Source: JBAZJI01 sp964596325
Lineage (GTDB): Bacteria; Patescibacteriota; Minisyncoccia; Minisyncoccales; JAGOPM01
DNA length: 64,000 nucleotides
Assembly: GCA_964596325.1 (NCBI GenBank)
Contig: CAZQSQ010000002.1
Location: 1-64,000 of the forward strand
Direction: 5' to 3'
Numbering within the stretch: position 1 is the stretch's first letter; each line of letters opens with the position of its first letter. Made by a program: the position numbers and the translations under genes. The notes under the pieces were generated by a model, which worked only from the letters and a program-made list of their open reading frames with translations, was not told where the DNA came from and did not search any database. Positions 41,036 through 49,191 of this stretch are shown piece after piece.

Positions 41036-41063
41036 ATTATATCATTATTAAAATATCTGTCAA
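41036..41063 (-). promoter_or_regulatory. Promoter of the 175-aa orphan gene
   Basis: On the - strand TTGACA (41063-41058), 16 bases, TATAAT (41041-41036): full consensus. Confidence 0.78.
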
Positions 41064-41079
41064 CTCGAAAGTCCCAAAT

Positions 41080-41105
41080 AAAAAACCCGCCCCAAAAGAG
41101 GCGGG
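41080..41105 (-). terminator. Ferredoxin terminator
   Basis: On the - strand CCCGCC / GGCGGG around an eight-base loop, then TTTTTT. Confidence 0.85.
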
Positions 41106-41122
41106 CTCCTTATTTTGTTGAA

Positions 41123-41341
41123 TTATTTCTCAGTTTTAATGGCCTGCACTGGGCAACCATTAACCGCATCGTCAATTCCATTGATCGGCTCGTCGGAAAC
41201 CAATTCCTCCCTTCCGGCTGGGCCTTTTGTGCCTTTAATTAAATGGGATTTGCCATCCGTGCCGATTTCGAAAACCTGGGGGCAGATGGCAGCGCAAGCG
41301 CCGCATCCGATACATTTGCTGGTCTCTAAAATTACCTTCAT
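41123..41341 (-). CDS. Ferredoxin with one [4Fe-4S] cluster
   Basis: Small electron carrier of 72 residues. Ligands are Cys10, Cys13 and Cys16 in CIGCGACAAICP, plus Cys63 in NGCPVQAI. Cys20 is an additional cysteine after the first motif. The single-cluster layout resembles Bacillus and Thermotoga type ferredoxins. The redox partner is not evident from the neighbours. Confidence 0.92.
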   Translation of the reverse strand: MKVILETSKCIGCGACAAICPQVFEIGTDGKSHLIKGTKGPAGREELVSDEPINGIDDAVNGCPVQAIKTEK

Positions 41342-41389
41342 ATTTTTTATTTACTTATTCTACAATTTTTAGGCTTAGCTAGTCAATGA

Positions 41390-42367
41390 TTAAACCGATT
41401 TCACAATAACTTTCACTTTTGTCCACTTTTTGGCAGGATCTTGGAAATTCCACTTGGCACCCATGGTTTTGACATTGGCCGTGGCATTAGCCGTGCCGAA
41501 TTGCAAACCGTCCACAATACTCCCAGTCCGCATATACGCGTATAAAAATCCAGCATTAAAAGAGTCTCCTGCTCCGGTTTTATCAACCACTTTAGCCGGG
41601 AGAATCCCCGCCTTATAAATGCTTTGCCCATCACAAGCCATGGCACCATCCTTACCTAAAGTCAAAACTGCAAGGCCGCCGGTTAACTTGCAAATCTCCC
41701 TAGCCATCTCCTCATATTTTTTACCGCTTCCGCAAAGCACCTCCGCCTCTTCCTCATTAAGGCTGATGATATCAATGCCTTTGAGAGCCTTTTTATTCTT
41801 GGAATAATATTCAGCTTGCGGCTTACTGGGGTTGGCATAAATCTTTGCCCCATTTTCTTTGGCAAACTTGAAAACCGTCGGCATGATGGTCAGATTTTTG
41901 CCCGTCATCGGCCCGACAAAAATCCATTTGGCCGAAAGGCCGGATAAATCCAAATCTTTTTTGGAAAATTCCGAAGAAGCGCCCCGATAAACCAAGATGG
42001 TCCTGTCCACCCCGGGGTGAATCAACACGATTGATTGATTGGTTGGAACCTTTTTATTCTTTTTTACCAAAGAGACGTCGGCACCATACTTCTTAAGTTC
42101 GGTTAAAACATTGTCTCCGGGCAAATCATCGCCGACCATGCCCGCCCATGCGGTTTTTACGCCAAAAAAGGCCAACGCTGCCGAAACATTACTGCCGCCC
42201 CCGCCGGTAAATGACATTAACGTCTGGGCGTCAACTTTCGAGCCGAGCCGGAAACAATAAGCGACTTTTAAGTCCGCGACATGGTTATAAACATGATCCT
42301 CCTTAAAAAACAGATAAGTGTCGCGCGTACCCGAACCAATGGCGACTACATCAAATTCTTTGCTCAT
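41390..42367 (-). CDS. PfkB-family sugar kinase
   Basis: Ribokinase-fold kinase of 325 residues. It has the glycine-rich substrate site FTGGGGSNVSAALAFFG (about 54-70) and the C-terminal signature DKTGAGDSFNAGFLYA with the catalytic aspartate. Possible substrates include ribose, fructose, adenosine or a sugar phosphate; the sequence does not decide. It overlaps the PEP synthase gene by 4 bases, suggesting a role in central carbon flow. Confidence 0.87.
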   Translation of the reverse strand: MSKEFDVVAIGSGTRDTYLFFKEDHVYNHVADLKVAYCFRLGSKVDAQTLMSFTGGGGSNVSAALAFFGVKTAWAGMVGDDLPGDNVLTELKKYGADVSLVKKNKKVPTNQSIVLIHPGVDRTILVYRGASSEFSKKDLDLSGLSAKWIFVGPMTGKNLTIMPTVFKFAKENGAKIYANPSKPQAEYYSKNKKALKGIDIISLNEEEAEVLCGSGKKYEEMAREICKLTGGLAVLTLGKDGAMACDGQSIYKAGILPAKVVDKTGAGDSFNAGFLYAYMRTGSIVDGLQFGTANATANVKTMGAKWNFQDPAKKWTKVKVIVKSV

Positions 42368-44754
42368 TTTGTTTGTTTTTGCTTTTGCGATTGCGCCAAA
42401 GCATATAAAGTTTTCACCACTGCGTCGGGAGACAAGGAAATTGATTTAATCCCCGCCTCAATTAGGAAATCCGCAAAACCCTCAATCGTTGAGGGCGCAT
42501 CCCCGCAGATACCTACATATTTGTTGTTTGTCACGCATTTGTCAACCGCCATCTTAATCAGTTTCTTCACAGCTCCATTGGTTTCATTGCCAATGACAGC
42601 CAAACCGCCATTATCACGGTCCAAACCCAAGGCGCATTGGGTCAAATCATTGGAGCCGATTGAAAAGCCGTCGCAGATCGCCAAAAACTCATCAGCCAAC
42701 ATGACATTGCTGGGTATTTCGCACATAATATAAACTTTCAAACCGTTTTTGCCGCGGGCCAAATCCGCTTCCTTCATCACTTCCATTACCTTTAGCGCCT
42801 CCTCGGGTGTGCGGCAGAATGGGATCATGACATGCAGATTGTCCAAGCCGTAAACCTCGCGCACCTTTTTCATGGCCAAACATTCTAATTTGAACGCCTC
42901 CTTAAAACGGGGGTCATAATAGCGGGAGGCACCGCGCCAACCGATCATGGGGTTTTCTTCCTTGGGTTCAAATAGCTTTCCGCCCAAAAGCGATTCGTAT
43001 TCATTGGTCTTGAAGTCGGAAAAGCGCACAATTACTTCGCGCGGGTAAAAGGCCGCGGCAATTTGGCTGACCCCTTCGGCCAATTCGTCGATAAAATACT
43101 GGGTTTTGCTCGGATAGCCGGCCGTGAGCTCGTCTAATTTTTGCTTGATTTGCATATCGGCGATTTTATCATAGTCGACAAGCGCCATAGGATGAGCTTT
43201 AATTTTTTCCGCAATAATAAACTCCTCCCGTGCCAAGCCCACGCCTTCCACTGGCAAATAGGAATATTTGAAAGCGCCGTCGGGCGTGCCGATATTCATG
43301 GCAATTTTAACCGGCAGCTCGGGAATTTCCTTCAAGTCATAACGCTGCATATCAAAAGGCACCTGCCCTTCGTAAACCACACCCTTACGCCCTTGCGAGC
43401 AATCAACGGTTATTTCTTTGCCGCTCGCAAGTTTTTTGGAACCATCTTTAGTCCCGACGATACAGGGCACTCCCAGCTCGCGCGACACAATGGCGGCATG
43501 CGAAGTGGTCCCGCCCTCATCAGTGACAATCGCCCCGGCGATGCGCATAATCGGCACCCAATCCGGATCAGTCATTTTCGTGACCAAAACCTCCCCTTTC
43601 TTAAACTCGGCAATTTTGGCCACATCTTGAATGATATGCACCTTGCCCTGCCCGATCTTATTACCTACGGCAATTCCCTGAACCAACTCCTTAAAGCCTT
43701 GGGGCTTAGTTTTGTATTCCACAAAATAACGGCCGACTTCCTCCTGGGCATGCACGGTTTCGGGCCTGGCCTGCACAATAAAAAGCTTTCCGGTTTGCCC
43801 GTCTTTGGCCCATTCCATATCCATGGGCAATTTGTAATGTTCTTCAATTATTATTGCCCACTCCGCGAGCTTCAAGGCCTCATCTTGGGTAAGACAAAAC
43901 TGTTTCCATTCTTTTTCCGGCACAGAAACTTCCTTGATGCCGTTATTGCCCGCATAAACATATTTCTGATCTTTACGGCCGAGATTTTTGACAATTAAAG
44001 ACTTAAAACCTTTTTTGAAAGTCGGTTTATGCACGATAAAAGTATCCGGCGTAATCCGCCCTTTGACAATCATTTCGCCAATACCATAAATACCATTAAT
44101 GACCACCACGTCGCGGAAGCCCGATTCAGTATCCAGGGAAAACATCACGCCCGAGGAAGCCAAATCCGAGCGCACCATTTTCTGTACCAAAACCGAAATG
44201 GCCACGCTTAGCTGGTCAAAGCCCTTTTCGTCGCGGTAAGCGATGGCGCGAGCCGTAAAAAGCGAAGCCATGCAATCCTTGACCGCATTAAGCAGTTGGC
44301 TCTCGCCGGAAATGTTGAGCATAGTTTCGTGCTGACCGGCAAAGCTGGCATTGGGCAAATCTTCGGCCGTGGCCGAGGAGCGCACCGCCACATCGGCATT
44401 TTTCAAACCATACTCTTGGCAAAGTATTTTATAATTTTCCAAAATTTGTTGTTTCAAATCATCAGGAAAACGGCCCCAGCGCACCTTAGCCATCAATTCC
44501 CGCGAAGTCTTTTGCAAAAGGGGAATATTTTTGGCATCAAAATTGGCAAAAGTCTTTTTCAAATGCTCGTCAATTTTATTGTGCGCCAAAAAATACCAAA
44601 ACGAATCTGAAGTCAAAGCAAAAGCATTGGGAATGGGCACACCCTTGGCTGAAAGCTGCGAATACATTTCTCCCATCGAGGAATTTTTTCCGCCCACAAG
44701 TGCTACGTCTTCGCGGCGTAGATCTTTTATCCAAATGATTAACTTTTTATCCAT
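42364..44754 (-). CDS. ppsA: Phosphoenolpyruvate synthase
   Basis: Interconverts pyruvate plus ATP and PEP plus AMP plus phosphate. It has 796 residues: ATP-binding domain (GGKNSSMGEMY, VAVRSSATAEDLPNASFAGQ), swivelling domain with catalytic histidine in GGTTSHAAIVSRELG, and the PEP/pyruvate barrel with CEIPSNV and CGDAPST near the end. The start at 44754 (MDKKLIIW) matches the family and lies right after a TATAAT. Two earlier in-frame ATG codons are rejected for that reason. In fermenters it can run towards pyruvate. Confidence 0.93.
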   Translation of the reverse strand: MDKKLIIWIKDLRREDVALVGGKNSSMGEMYSQLSAKGVPIPNAFALTSDSFWYFLAHNKIDEHLKKTFANFDAKNIPLLQKTSRELMAKVRWGRFPDDLKQQILENYKILCQEYGLKNADVAVRSSATAEDLPNASFAGQHETMLNISGESQLLNAVKDCMASLFTARAIAYRDEKGFDQLSVAISVLVQKMVRSDLASSGVMFSLDTESGFRDVVVINGIYGIGEMIVKGRITPDTFIVHKPTFKKGFKSLIVKNLGRKDQKYVYAGNNGIKEVSVPEKEWKQFCLTQDEALKLAEWAIIIEEHYKLPMDMEWAKDGQTGKLFIVQARPETVHAQEEVGRYFVEYKTKPQGFKELVQGIAVGNKIGQGKVHIIQDVAKIAEFKKGEVLVTKMTDPDWVPIMRIAGAIVTDEGGTTSHAAIVSRELGVPCIVGTKDGSKKLASGKEITVDCSQGRKGVVYEGQVPFDMQRYDLKEIPELPVKIAMNIGTPDGAFKYSYLPVEGVGLAREEFIIAEKIKAHPMALVDYDKIADMQIKQKLDELTAGYPSKTQYFIDELAEGVSQIAAAFYPREVIVRFSDFKTNEYESLLGGKLFEPKEENPMIGWRGASRYYDPRFKEAFKLECLAMKKVREVYGLDNLHVMIPFCRTPEEALKVMEVMKEADLARGKNGLKVYIMCEIPSNVMLADEFLAICDGFSIGSNDLTQCALGLDRDNGGLAVIGNETNGAVKKLIKMAVDKCVTNNKYVGICGDAPSTIEGFADFLIEAGIKSISLSPDAVVKTLYALAQSQKQKQTK

Positions 44755-44760
44755 ATTTAT

Positions 44761-44766
44761 TTTCTT
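44761..44766 (-). promoter_or_regulatory. Possible -10 box of ppsA
   Basis: TATAAT on the - strand sits so close to the gene that the transcript would begin within a few bases of the ATG at 44754. No good -35 box. The exact bases may be off by one or two. Confidence 0.35.
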
Positions 44767-44794
44767 CATTATAGCCTGAATTTGTAAAAACAAA

Positions 44795-44822
44795 AAAGCA
44801 GGATTTCAACATCCTGCTTTTT
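44795..44822. terminator. Terminator downstream of the thioredoxin-fold gene
   Basis: AGCAGGAT / ATCCTGCT around a six-base loop, flanked by A and T runs on both sides. Confidence 0.88.
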
Positions 44823-44831
44823 TCGCATTGT

Positions 44832-46034
44832 TTAGTTGCAAGAACCGCTGCTGCTGTCAGTGGTTCCCTCTCCGATTCCGGGACTGGCTACGGTTTTAGC
44901 CAAGACTGTCTCGCACTCCTTGGGCTTAACCGTGAAGGCCGCACAAACCGCTTTCTTAAACTCCTCGGGGGAGCGGTCCACTTGGACTTCTTCGCCATTA
45001 ATGATGATTGTCGGCGAGCCTTGGACGTTATACTTCTTATTCAGTTCCTCATAAATCGGGAAAGCTTCAGACTTGTCATTGATATTGTATTTCTTCATTG
45101 TCGCCGCAAAGCAGGCGGCCAATTTAGCCTCATCAACCTGGGCTTGCTTGGCGCAATCTGCATGCTTGTCGGTTTTTACAAAGCAAGAAAGGTATTTGGA
45201 AAACTTCTCGGTTTGTTCGCTGGAAATGCAATACTGCCTGACATTTTGTTCCGCTTCGGTAAAACCATGCATGGTGTAATTCACATAATAAACACCCATG
45301 GAAGCCTTGTCTTTAAGTAAATCGTAAACCGGCAAAAACATTTTTTCCGCCTGTAAGCCGAATGGGCAATACGACATCACAAAAAGCTGCACCTCCGGCT
45401 TTGCCGTGGCCTTAACTTGCACGCTCGCCGCCTCAGTTTTGGTGGCAGCTCCCTTAACCTCGGCCGTTGGCTTGATTGGCTCCAAGGAATTTATGGCCGC
45501 GGGAAAAATGTATTTTCCGTCTTCGCTGACATAAACCAAACCGCGACTTTCTTTGGTTTTGCCGTCTACCAGAGTGATTTCATAAACCCCACCCTCTTTC
45601 TTGTATGACTTGAAAGCCAAATCCGGTAATTGCTCGGATTTAAGCTCGCTATTTATATACTTAACAGTCTTCAGAGCCACCAAATAAGACAACAAAGGCT
45701 CGAACTTATTGGTTTTTTCCGAAACTATTATTTGGGCTTGGCCCGCTGGGGCACAAGAGCAGGCTCCATCTTTAGCCACAGAAATTTTTGTAGTTTCTTG
45801 GCTGGCAGGCGCCGTCTCATCCTCGGGGGCCTTTTGGGTCTCGCTTGGCAAGTTGCAAGCAGCGTTTTGTTCGCTGTTATTGGCTTGGGCGCGAGCCTCA
45901 TCTAGGGCTTTTTGCAACCCTTGGTTGTTGCCATAAAGCGTCAGGAGGAAGATGGCGCTTATTGCCAACAACGAAATCAAGATAACATTTAAGCTAACTT
46001 TCCCTTTCGGGCTTTCGTGTTGCATAACTGTCAT
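44832..46034 (-). CDS. Membrane-anchored thioredoxin-fold protein, paralog 1
   Basis: A 400-residue protein. It has a membrane anchor (about 14-34), a Cys-containing linker (CSCAPAG), a small N-terminal domain (GKYIFPAAI), then a DsbA/thioredoxin-like domain from about 213: QLFVMSYCPFG (Cys223), NVRQYC, YLSCF, and the cis-proline loop VQGSPTIIING. The active site is CPFG with no second Cys in CxxC, so it may act with the other conserved cysteines. It ends in SGSCN. It probably handles disulfides of exported proteins. Overlaps the gene upstream by 4 bases. Paralog at 49192-50292. Confidence 0.78.
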   Translation of the reverse strand: MTVMQHESPKGKVSLNVILISLLAISAIFLLTLYGNNQGLQKALDEARAQANNSEQNAACNLPSETQKAPEDETAPASQETTKISVAKDGACSCAPAGQAQIIVSEKTNKFEPLLSYLVALKTVKYINSELKSEQLPDLAFKSYKKEGGVYEITLVDGKTKESRGLVYVSEDGKYIFPAAINSLEPIKPTAEVKGAATKTEAASVQVKATAKPEVQLFVMSYCPFGLQAEKMFLPVYDLLKDKASMGVYYVNYTMHGFTEAEQNVRQYCISSEQTEKFSKYLSCFVKTDKHADCAKQAQVDEAKLAACFAATMKKYNINDKSEAFPIYEELNKKYNVQGSPTIIINGEEVQVDRSPEEFKKAVCAAFTVKPKECETVLAKTVASPGIGEGTTDSSSGSCN

Positions 46035-47386
46035 TTATTTTTCATCTTTGCTAAAATATTGGCCGCTTTGCGGGGATCGGAGAAATTGGGGATTTTGTTT
46101 TCCTCCAAAACATTTATTCCCGGCAATGTCATCTTGCCCCCTAAAAAGCAGCAAACTATTGGTTTATCCGCATGCCCTTTTGCAGCATGTGCGGTTATGT
46201 TAGCATTCTCGATTGGATTTGTCATTATTTGCATGGTCTGCAAAACTATCAGAGCAGAAATGTCTTTTTGGTCAAGTAAAGCATTTATGGCCGCTTCGTA
46301 TTTTTGAGCCGTGGCATCACCCACAACGTCTACAGGGTTGGCCTTTGACCAGGCCGGATGCATAACACCGGGCGCCTCCAAAATCTTCAGGGTTTTACCG
46401 TCTAAATTTGCCAGTTCCAAACCAAACTCTTGGCAGGCATCAGCCGTTAAAACACCCACCCCGCCGCCATTGGTCACTATCCCGATTTTGCCAGTAAAAC
46501 GCGGCTGCCAAGCCAAGGCCTTGCACAAATCCAGCAGCTCTTCCACGCTTTGAGCCTCGATGGCGCCGGCTTTTTGGAATGCGGCCTGATAAATCTTATA
46601 CTCTCCGGCCAAGGAACCGGTATGCGTGCTGGCTGCCTTTTTGCCCACCTCTCCTTTGCCGGCTTTGATAACCACGATTGGCTTGCTTTGGCTGACTTCC
46701 TGGCAAGCTTTGACGAATTCCCGGCCGTTGTTAATTCCTTCAATATAAATTCCAATAACTTTTGTTTGCGGGTCTTTGCCGCAGGCCAGAATCAATTCCG
46801 ACAGATTAATATCGCCCTCATTGCCAATGGAGATAATTTTTGAAAAACCGTAATTTTGCGCCAGCGACACATCAATTATCGAGTCAATCATGGCACCACT
46901 TTGCGAAATCAAGGCGATTGCTCCGGCCTTGGGGCTCGCCGGGGCAAATGAAGCATTAAGATTGGCCCAGGGATTAAGAACGCCCAAACAGTTCGGACCC
47001 AAAAGCGGAATACCCGCCTTTTTCAAAGCCGCTACCAAACCTTCTTGAATTTTTTGGCCTTCAGCTCCGGTTTCGGCAAACCCAGCGGAAATTATTATGA
47101 CCGCTCCAACCTTATTAGTAATGCATTCGTCGATAATCATGGGCACAATTTTTGCCGGTACTGCAATGACCGCCAAATCAATTACTGCCCCGATATCTGA
47201 AAGCGACTTATGCGTCTTGATGCCAAAAATTTCCGCCTCATTAGGATTGACAAAATATATCTCCCTGTGTTCCTTCCCTTCAAGGACATTTTTTGCCAAG
47301 CCCGAGCCGACTGTATTAGCCAGGCTGTTGGCCCCGATAATGGCGATGCTTTTTGGTTCAAATAACGCCTGAAAATTTCTGGGCAT
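46031..47386 (-). CDS. acdA: ADP-forming acetyl-CoA synthetase, alpha subunit
   Basis: Converts acetyl-CoA, ADP and phosphate to acetate, CoA and ATP, a route typical of archaea and some anaerobes. It has 451 residues: CoA-binding Rossmann domain (KSIAIIGANSLANTVGSG), succinyl-CoA-ligase-like domain with GPNCLGVLNPW, and the histidine segment KKAASTHTGSLAGEY. The start MPRNFQALFEPKS is chosen; the upstream frame extension runs into the beta gene. Two bases after acdB. Confidence 0.88.
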   Translation of the reverse strand: MPRNFQALFEPKSIAIIGANSLANTVGSGLAKNVLEGKEHREIYFVNPNEAEIFGIKTHKSLSDIGAVIDLAVIAVPAKIVPMIIDECITNKVGAVIIISAGFAETGAEGQKIQEGLVAALKKAGIPLLGPNCLGVLNPWANLNASFAPASPKAGAIALISQSGAMIDSIIDVSLAQNYGFSKIISIGNEGDINLSELILACGKDPQTKVIGIYIEGINNGREFVKACQEVSQSKPIVVIKAGKGEVGKKAASTHTGSLAGEYKIYQAAFQKAGAIEAQSVEELLDLCKALAWQPRFTGKIGIVTNGGGVGVLTADACQEFGLELANLDGKTLKILEAPGVMHPAWSKANPVDVVGDATAQKYEAAINALLDQKDISALIVLQTMQIMTNPIENANITAHAAKGHADKPIVCCFLGGKMTLPGINVLEENKIPNFSDPRKAANILAKMKNK

Positions 47387-47387
47387 A

Positions 47388-48002
47388 TTATTGTAAAATT
47401 TTGAAATCCACGGCAATGGTAGCATGTTTGGCGGCCATGACCGGATTAAAATCAATTTCGGAAATGTTTGTCTCGTTTTCCGCCAACCGGCTGACTTTGC
47501 TGATAAAGCCGGCCAGAGCTTCCAAATCGGCCTGTTCGCCCCCGCGCTCGCCCTGCAATACCGCAAAACCTTTAATTTCCCGTATCATGCCCAACGCCTC
47601 CTCCTTGCTGACTGGGCAAAGCCGAAAGGAAACGTCTTTTAAGATTTCGACAAAAATCCCGCCTAAACCGAACATGATTACCGGCCCAAATTGCCTATCA
47701 TACTTGACGCCAATGGACACTTGGTGCCCGCTTTCCATTTTTTGCACCATTATTTGTTTGGCCTTGCCTTGCAAATCCTTAAAGGCCAGCTCCAACTCAG
47801 CAGCGTTTTTAATATTAATTTTAACCCCACCAAGTTCCGAGCGGTGCAGAACATCATCGCCCCAAATTTTTGCCACGACCGGATAGCCGATTTTTTGCGC
47901 ATAGTTTTTGGCTTGGCCAAAGTCTTCAAATATCTCTGAGGGTGCGACTGGTATTGAATATTTTTCCAACAGCTCCTTGCTCTTTTGAAAATCTAAAAGC
48001 AT
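47388..48002 (-). CDS. acdB: ADP-forming acetyl-CoA synthetase, beta subunit
   Basis: ATP-grasp subunit of 204 residues that takes phosphate from the alpha subunit to ADP. It shows the grasp-fold start GYPVVAKIWGDDVLHRSELGGVKI (its His is the likely phospho-histidine), GVKYDRQFGPVIMFGLGGIFVEIL and the metal-binding end EIDFNPVM. The start MLLDFQKSKEL lies about 3 bases after the predicted transcript start. Separate alpha and beta genes are as in Pyrococcus; many bacteria have them fused. Confidence 0.88.
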   Translation of the reverse strand: MLLDFQKSKELLEKYSIPVAPSEIFEDFGQAKNYAQKIGYPVVAKIWGDDVLHRSELGGVKINIKNAAELELAFKDLQGKAKQIMVQKMESGHQVSIGVKYDRQFGPVIMFGLGGIFVEILKDVSFRLCPVSKEEALGMIREIKGFAVLQGERGGEQADLEALAGFISKVSRLAENETNISEIDFNPVMAAKHATIAVDFKILQ

Positions 48003-48011
48003 ATTGCTTAT

Positions 48012-48017
48012 ATTATA
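48012..48017 (-). promoter_or_regulatory. -10 box of the acdB-acdA operon
   Basis: CATTTGCTATAAT on the - strand: TATAAT with an extended TGC. The same 13 bases occur upstream of gap. The -35 region is weak. Confidence 0.5.
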
Positions 48018-48037
48018 GCAAATGATTAAAAATTTAC

Positions 48038-48060
48038 TAAAAGCCCCTTTTATAAGGGGC
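48038..48060 (-). terminator. gap terminator
   Basis: GCCCCTT (48043-48049) / AAGGGGC (48054-48060), with four T residues on the - strand side. Confidence 0.8.
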
Positions 48061-48116
48061 AATTTTCTGAAATTTTGACGATTAGCCCTTATTAGCGGCT
48101 TTTAAGTACCTTCGCA

Positions 48117-49112
48117 TCATGCTTCGGCGGCTCGAAGACAAAATTCTCCCAACCTGCAAGAATATGCCCACTCATTATCATACCAAGCGACAACCTTTAC
48201 CAGATTCCCGCTAGCCATAGTTAAAGGTGCATCTAAAATCGAGGAATAAGTATCGCCTTTGAAGTCCATGGAAACCAATTGCTCTTCGCTGACGCGGAAA
48301 ACACCTTTAATTTCATTGGCCTTAAAAACATCATTGAGCTCTTCCTTGGTCGTCTCCTTTTTAAGAGTGCAAACAAAATCAACTATGGAAACCGTGGGCG
48401 TGGGCACACGCAAAGAAAGGCCATCAAGCTTGCCGGATTTTTCGCCCAAAACTTTGCCAACCGTTTTGGCGGCACCTGTGCTGGTGGGAATAATATTCAA
48501 ACCGGCAGCGCGGGCACGGCGCAAATCCTTGTGCGGCAAATCCAATATATTCTGGTCGTTGGTATAGCTGTGGACCGTGGTCATAAACCCTTTCTCGATG
48601 CCAAAATTATCCGCGAGGATTTTGACAACGGGAGCCAAACAATTCGTGGTGCAAGAACCCATATCAATAACATCATCAGAGCAACCGGCTAAATCCTGGT
48701 CATTGATTCCAATAACAAATGATTTTACTTTATCGGGCGTTTTTGACGGCGCCGACAAGATAACCCTTTTAGCTCCGGCTTCGATGTGCTTATGCGCGTC
48801 TTCGTATTTGGTGAAAGCGCCAGTGCACTCCAAAACAACATCGACTCCCAGCTCCTTCCACGGCAATTTAGTGGGATCTTTTTCGGAAAGGAGTTTTATT
48901 TCTTTCCCGTCTATCACCATCGCCCCCTCCTTTTCTTCGACTTCGAAGCCGCAATAGCCATACGAAGAATCATATTGGAGAAGGTGCACCAAAGTGTGGT
49001 TATCAGTGAGGTCGTTGATGGCCACTACTTCGATTTGCGGGATATTTTTGATGATATTACGGAAAGTTAAACGGCCAATTCTCCCAAAGCCGTTGATTGC
49101 AATTTTTGGCAT
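48117..49112 (-). CDS. gap: Glyceraldehyde-3-phosphate dehydrogenase
   Basis: Oxidises glyceraldehyde-3-phosphate to 1,3-bisphosphoglycerate with NAD. It has 331 residues with INGFGRIGRLTFRN at the N-terminus, AINDLTD, and the catalytic cysteine in MGSCTTNCLAPV. The family start MPKIAINGFG is used; a longer upstream frame runs through the neighbouring gene. Single-gene unit with its own promoter and terminator. Confidence 0.96.
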   Translation of the reverse strand: MPKIAINGFGRIGRLTFRNIIKNIPQIEVVAINDLTDNHTLVHLLQYDSSYGYCGFEVEEKEGAMVIDGKEIKLLSEKDPTKLPWKELGVDVVLECTGAFTKYEDAHKHIEAGAKRVILSAPSKTPDKVKSFVIGINDQDLAGCSDDVIDMGSCTTNCLAPVVKILADNFGIEKGFMTTVHSYTNDQNILDLPHKDLRRARAAGLNIIPTSTGAAKTVGKVLGEKSGKLDGLSLRVPTPTVSIVDFVCTLKKETTKEELNDVFKANEIKGVFRVSEEQLVSMDFKGDTYSSILDAPLTMASGNLVKVVAWYDNEWAYSCRLGEFCLRAAEA

Positions 49113-49130
49113 AGTATTTATTTCAAACAA

Positions 49131-49136
49131 ATTATA
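49131..49136 (-). promoter_or_regulatory. -10 box of gap
   Basis: CATTTGCTATAAT on the - strand, an extended -10 identical over 13 bases to that of acdB. Leader about 12 bases. Confidence 0.5.
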
Positions 49137-49160
49137 GCAAATGCGTTCTAAAAAGCAAAA

Positions 49161-49186
49161 ACCTCCGCTCGCGCGGAGGTTTAAGA
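49161..49186 (-). terminator. Terminator of the second thioredoxin-fold gene
   Basis: ACCTCCGC (49161-49168) / GCGGAGGT (49173-49180); on the - strand it is followed by TTTTTGCTTTTT. Confidence 0.82.
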
Positions 49187-49191
49187 AAAAA

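Noticed and set aside
43141..43998. 285-codon frame antisense to ppsA
   Set aside because: Long but entirely inside a complete PEP synthase gene, with no SD, promoter or family signs.
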